64,000 nt of DNA from Cordilura impudica (taxonomy: Eukaryota; Arthropoda; Insecta; Diptera; Scathophagidae): contig OY821520.1 in assembly GCA_963682025.1 (NCBI GenBank), forward strand, positions 138,454,738 to 138,518,737. The letters are read 5' to 3'. Of the stretch, positions 56,201-62,200 are shown in pieces. The notes beneath the pieces were generated by a model. That model searched no databases, was not told where the DNA came from, and worked only from the letters and a program-made list of their open reading frames with translations. Positions within the stretch are counted from its first letter, which is position 1. Each line of letters opens with the position of its first letter. The position numbers were made by a program, and so were the translations under genes.

Positions 56201-59200
56201 ACGGAGTGATCTAAATGTCTTTTCTCCTCATCCGATCGATCTGAAACTTGGTCCATACACTTGCTGTGCAAAAAAGATTAACTCTGACTTAGTCACGCAC
56301 AGTCACGCATGGTCACGCACAATCATGGACTGATCTAAATGTCATTTACCCTCATCCGATCGATCTGAAACTTGCTGTAAAGAAAGATCAACTTCGACAT
56401 AGTCACGCACAGTCAAGGAGTGATTTAAAACCCATTTCCCCCTATCCGATCGATCTGAAACTTGGTCGATAGACTTGCTGTGAAAAGAGATTAACTTTGA
56501 CATAGTCACGCACAGTCACGCATAGTCACGCACTGTCACGGAGAGATTAAAACCCCACTTCCCCTCGTCCGAAGGATCTGAAACTTTGTCCATAGATTTG
56601 CTGTGGCCAAAGATTAATTTTAAGATAGTTACACCCAGTCACGCACAGTCACGGAGATATTCAAAACTCATATGTGACCTTATCCGAGAAAAGGGACCTA
56701 GTGTGTCAAAAAACGGGTTGTGTCAAAAACGGTAGATTCTGGTACCTAAAAGGTTGTAGAATTTTTAAATGCGTTTTTTTCTCAAAACTTAATTTTCACA
56801 CACTAAGTCCCTTTTCTCGGAGAAGGTCACATATGCGTAAGGAAAGATAAAATAAAATAAAAACTGTTTTTATAGGTTAGATTATTAAATGTATCTACTT
56901 CAAATCGGAATTCAAAAGGAATTCAAGTTATAAAAATTTTTGATTTTGAAATGCATTGTCAGAATTTGTTTTATAAAATAAACAGCGCTGTTCTTGAAAC
57001 GTTGTTATTTGAATAAGAGTGAATTTAAAATCACATGAAATTGAAATTTTGGGTTTCTTGAAACCACTTTTTTATTTATTTAATGGTAACATATGTTTGA
57101 GTTAAGAACCATATGTTTGAGTTAAGAAGATATGTTATCTAAAGGGTCCGGCATCTAACGTTTTTTTTTTTTTTTAACTAGTGCTTATTTCGTGAATGGT
57201 AACACTTAGTTCATGTCTAATTTGACAGATAACTAGTTTTATCCTTCCGCTGAACGAATATGGTTATGTATATGCTTGAACAACGCTCGGAACTATTGCG
57301 ACATTACTTTGAAAATCATGGTAATGTTGCAGAATGTGTGCGAAAATTGCGTATGGATTTTGGAAGAAGAGAAGCACCGTCAGCTCCGTATGTTCGTTAT
57401 CTTGTGAAAAAAGTGAAAGAAACTGGCATCCTCATCGATAAACCAAAGCGTGGAAAGCCAAAAACAGTGTGTACACCTGAGAATATTGCTGCTGTGGCAG
57501 AAAGTGTGCGTGAAGTGCCATCAACATCAATTCACCGCCGTTCTCAAGAATTAAACATTTCGGAGGCATCATTGAGACGAATTTTGCATAAAGACCTTGG
57601 TATGACGCCATACAAAGTCAAATTGGTTCAGGAGTTGAAGCCAACTGACCACCCAATGCGTTTTCGCTTCGCTAAGTGGGCCTGCGATCGACTTACAGAA
57701 GATGCCGATTTTGCCAAAAAAAAAAAAAAAATCATCTTTTCAGATGAAGCTCATTTTGATCTTGACGGGTATGTAAACAAGCAAAATTGTCGCATTTGGG
57801 GCACAGAAAACCCGCACACATACATTGAAAAGCCGATACACCCAAAACGAGTCACTGTTTAGTGCGGATTTTGGTGCAGAGGCATAATTGGGCCATTTTT
57901 CTTCGAAAATGAGCAAGGAGTGGCCGTTACAGTCAATGGCAATCGTTATCGGGCCATGTTGAACGAATTTTTGTTCACAAAAATTGAAGAGGAGGATATT
58001 GGCAACATTTGGTTTCAACAGGACGGCGCTACGTGCCACACAGCCGAAGATACACTCGATGTTTTGCGCCCTGTTTTTGAAGATCGCATTATTAGCCGCA
58101 GAGCTGATGTCGTTTGGCCGCCTCGGAGCTGCGATTTGACACCGTTGGACTATTATTTGTGGGGTGCCCTCAAAGATAAGTGTTACGCCAACAAGCCAGA
58201 GACAATTGACGCTTTAAAGGACAATAATCGTGAAGCCATTGGTGAAATACAGCTGCACACAATCGATAATGTGCTTAAAAATTGGACCGATCGTGTAGGC
58301 TACTGCATGGCCAGCCGAGGCAGCCATTTGAATGAAATTATTTTCCATTATTAACCGGAAGGATTGTACTTTCAAATAAAAAAAGAAATTTGAGATAATA
58401 TTCAGTAGTTTTTTTTATAGCATTTTCAAAAAAAAAAGTTATTTGGCGGACCCTTTAGAAACCGAGGTGCCATATGGTTCTTTATTCAGTTTCACAAAAA
58501 ACTTTTACGTATTTTGTGCGTGTTTTTTCTTATGTTTATAGAAAAAGTATAAAGAAAAATATTTTCTATTAAAATAACAACTTATTTATTCATTTAATTG
58601 TTTTTGTTCTTCAATTTCATTCAATTAAAAATGACTTTTCTATTTTTAAAAAGTTAGGCATCACCAAAAAAAATTTCGATATTCAAATAAATTGGAGTTG
58701 ACTGGCAACACTACTGTTTCGAACATATGCAAAAAAATAAAAATATGTGATTTGATGATAAAATTTTTTTTGAATTCCTTTATTTGCAATAATTAGTGCA
58801 TAAAGAATCTATGTTATAATTGAAAAAATTATAATGGAAATTATATTGTGTAAATAAAAAGTTTTTATTATATTTATAGAATAGCATCATCGCAAAAAGT
58901 GTTTTATTAACATCGACCACTTATTACGAGTTTTTTTTTTAATCAGCGCAAAATGTAGACGTTTTTAAAATCGTTTTTTTCATAAAATTAATGTCTAATT
59001 TTTTAAAATAATGACAAGGTTCAAAAAAAAACATGTTAGAGGTTAAATATCAATTAGTTTTTTATCTCTTAAGACCTGCTTAGTAGAAAAAAGGGCATTT
59101 GTTTTAATTTCACAAAGCCTTTTCTATGTGAATTAAAACGAGAAAAAATATTCTTATTGAAATTAGAGAACAGCAAAAAACTCGTAGATTTAAGAATTTT

Positions 59201-62200
59201 TTCATTTACGAGTTTTTTTTTGTGATAGTGGTTTCAAGATCAGGGGTGAAAGTAAAATTTGTTAGCGAATCATTTAACCGATTTAATTTATTCATACATT
59301 GATGTTAAGCGGGGAGGTATTCGTTTTTAGTAAGTGGCTCAAACTGCTTATGAGCCACGTACTGAAGATTACTGATACATACATTGGACTGTAAATGACG
59401 AGATTGCTGGATTAAATAATCCTAAATATCAAAATAATTATCAAAATAAATATCAAAGGAATTCGACCGAGAACTTGTGTTGTTTGTGAACTACATCTTC
59501 TTTGCTGAATTGTCCACATATTTTTACCCTTAACGTTTGCGACACTGCGACTTTTGTGAATATATGAAGAGCAATTAAATGGACGATGTTCGTTCTTTCT
59601 TGAATAACCGACACATTAAACTATTATAACCACTAGCTGAACCTCTAAAGTTCACAAATAAGGTGAAGACAGAATGTCAAAAATTTGGAAGACCAGGCCC
59701 ATCTACAACACCTGCCGAATACTGTAAAACTGAAGCGGAGATTGACACGGAATTGAACAGTCAATCGACAAGCCATATAGAATCTTGCAATGAATGTTGC
59801 CCACTCCGAGAGAGGAGATCTCACCGAAATAAACCCTGGCTCACGGGGTAATTACTACATCTAGCTGGAGAAGTCCGTATATTATTCAATAGGGTTCGTC
59901 GAAGAAGCTATGTATTATACTGGGATCGACATCAAAAAATTTTATTGCTACACAGACCGAGAATTGTTTTCATGCAATTCGAGCAAGCTCAATAAACAAT
60001 TTTTATGTATAAACCACTTTCAAACCGACAAAGAAGTTCCCAATATGGAACCAACAATTATTCCCAATGTGATCCCAAGATTTGCGCCCCAAGTGGAATA
60101 ATAAAATTGACTCGATGAGGAACAAGATGCTAGACCTTATGGGGAACAACAACAGACAGAATGTGATGATAGGACAACTAATTACATGGGTAATAGAGCG
60201 GCAGGCAGGAGACAAATTTTTTCTTGATCCAATCTCTAGATCAATTCGACATAGAATGGATAATTAAAGACTTGATGAGTCAGAGAGAATAAATGGATAA
60301 ATTGGAAGATTAATGGCATACAAATTGGAAACAAAGTATGTCGTGGGACACCTGATGGGGGAGTTTATTATGGCATTACTCGTCTGATTCCCTATCATTT
60401 ATTCATTTATTCCATCTACGATATTTCCCTTTTATAATACACTTGTTGAGAGTATATCTGAAATGGAGGTATTTCCGATAAATTGCATTTTAAACACGAA
60501 CAAAAAAATGTTGGATCTAGTTTTTGTGGATAATATTGAAAGTTTTATAGTGAACTGTACTGACTTGGTATAATTCTAGATGTTAGCCAAGAAGAGCCTA
60601 TAGGAGGCTAAATACTGCGATGAGTAAAGCATTTTGCTTTAAACGTACTGATTATAATAAATTGAATGAACTGCTTTATCATATTGACTGGTCATTTTTG
60701 GTTGATAATCGGCTCCTTAATACTTGCACCATGGACTTTCTTTTGGTAAAATTTTATGATATTTTGAACGATGGATTTTCTAAATACATTCCTCTTTCCC
60801 ATCAGAACTTTGAGCATACTGGTCCTCCGTGGAACTCAAAGGAATTGTCGAGGCTAAAACATAGAAAATCTCGCCTTTTTTAAAGATACGCAAAATCCTG
60901 TTAAACTTTACATTATGTTAAATATTCTACCACTCGCGCTGATTATAGTTTACTGCATTATAATTGCTATACGAGGTATTTGGATAATCTAAAATCAAAC
61001 TTTGCTAATAACCCAAAGTCTTTCTTTGACTTTGTACGTGTTAGACGCAAATCTTCATCGTTCCCGCCTAGAATGTTTCGAATGATAATTCATCCTCTGA
61101 TTATCTTGATATTGTAAATATGTTTGCGGATTTTTTCCAGTCCACGTATAGCAATTCTATTAAAAATACTTTAACCGTCGCTAACTATCCATATTTAATA
61201 AAAGTTGCATCGGTATCAAATATTCCGCTTTTTGATACGGAAACTTTCATACAAGTCTGGTCCTGATGGTATTCCTGCTTGTATTTTGAGAAATTGCGCT
61301 GAAATTCTAAGTGTGCCCATAACGTGTATTTTCAACAGTCTTTTGCAAATTGCTGATTTTCCTACTTCTTGGAAAGAATCATTTATTATACCTTTGTATA
61401 AGTCAGTTGGTAAGGCGAATGTACTTAACTATAGGGGAATAGGTAAGCTAAGTGTTACTCCTAAGTTAATGGGAAAACTTGTTACTGATTAATCTTTATT
61501 ATCAACTTAAGTCGACTATGTCTCTATTTCAATATGGCTTTTTAAAATTAAGATCAACAGTTACTAATCTTCTAGAATTTTCGAATCATGTTTCCAAAGG
61601 TTTCGTCCGTGGTGAGCAGACAGATGTAATATACACTGATTTTAGTAAAGCTTTCGATAGGGTGGATCATAATATTTTACTTCTCAAACTAAGACTCATT
61701 GGCATACATGCATCTATTATTTTGTGAATTGAGTCGTATCTCACGTTTAGATTTCAAAGAGTCACGCAATATTGAATCTAAAATTATAAGAGTTACTTCT
61801 GGCATTCCCCAAGGCAGGCATTTGGGTCCGTTATTGTTTTTACTATTCTTAGATGATCTTCCGACTGTAATTTCGAATTGCAACGTCCTTATGTATGCAG
61901 ATGTCGTAAGTTATTTCACAGTTTTAATGACATAAATGGTCATTAGGGTGGCCCTTAATAAAAAAAAATGTTAAAACTCTCGATCGCACCCCCTAGAAAT
62001 ATGCGAATAGCAAAAAAAAGTGAGAAATATAAAGTTTTGAGCCAATCAAAAAACATTTAGAGGTTGCTCAACGCGATTGAAAATTTCTAGTGTTTTTACG
62101 ATATTTTCAGATTTTACGAAAATTTCGTTCTATAGTTTAATTTTTCCGACAAATTCTTATAGAATTCGGGATCAGTATTAAATTATCTTTCCAAAAAGCT

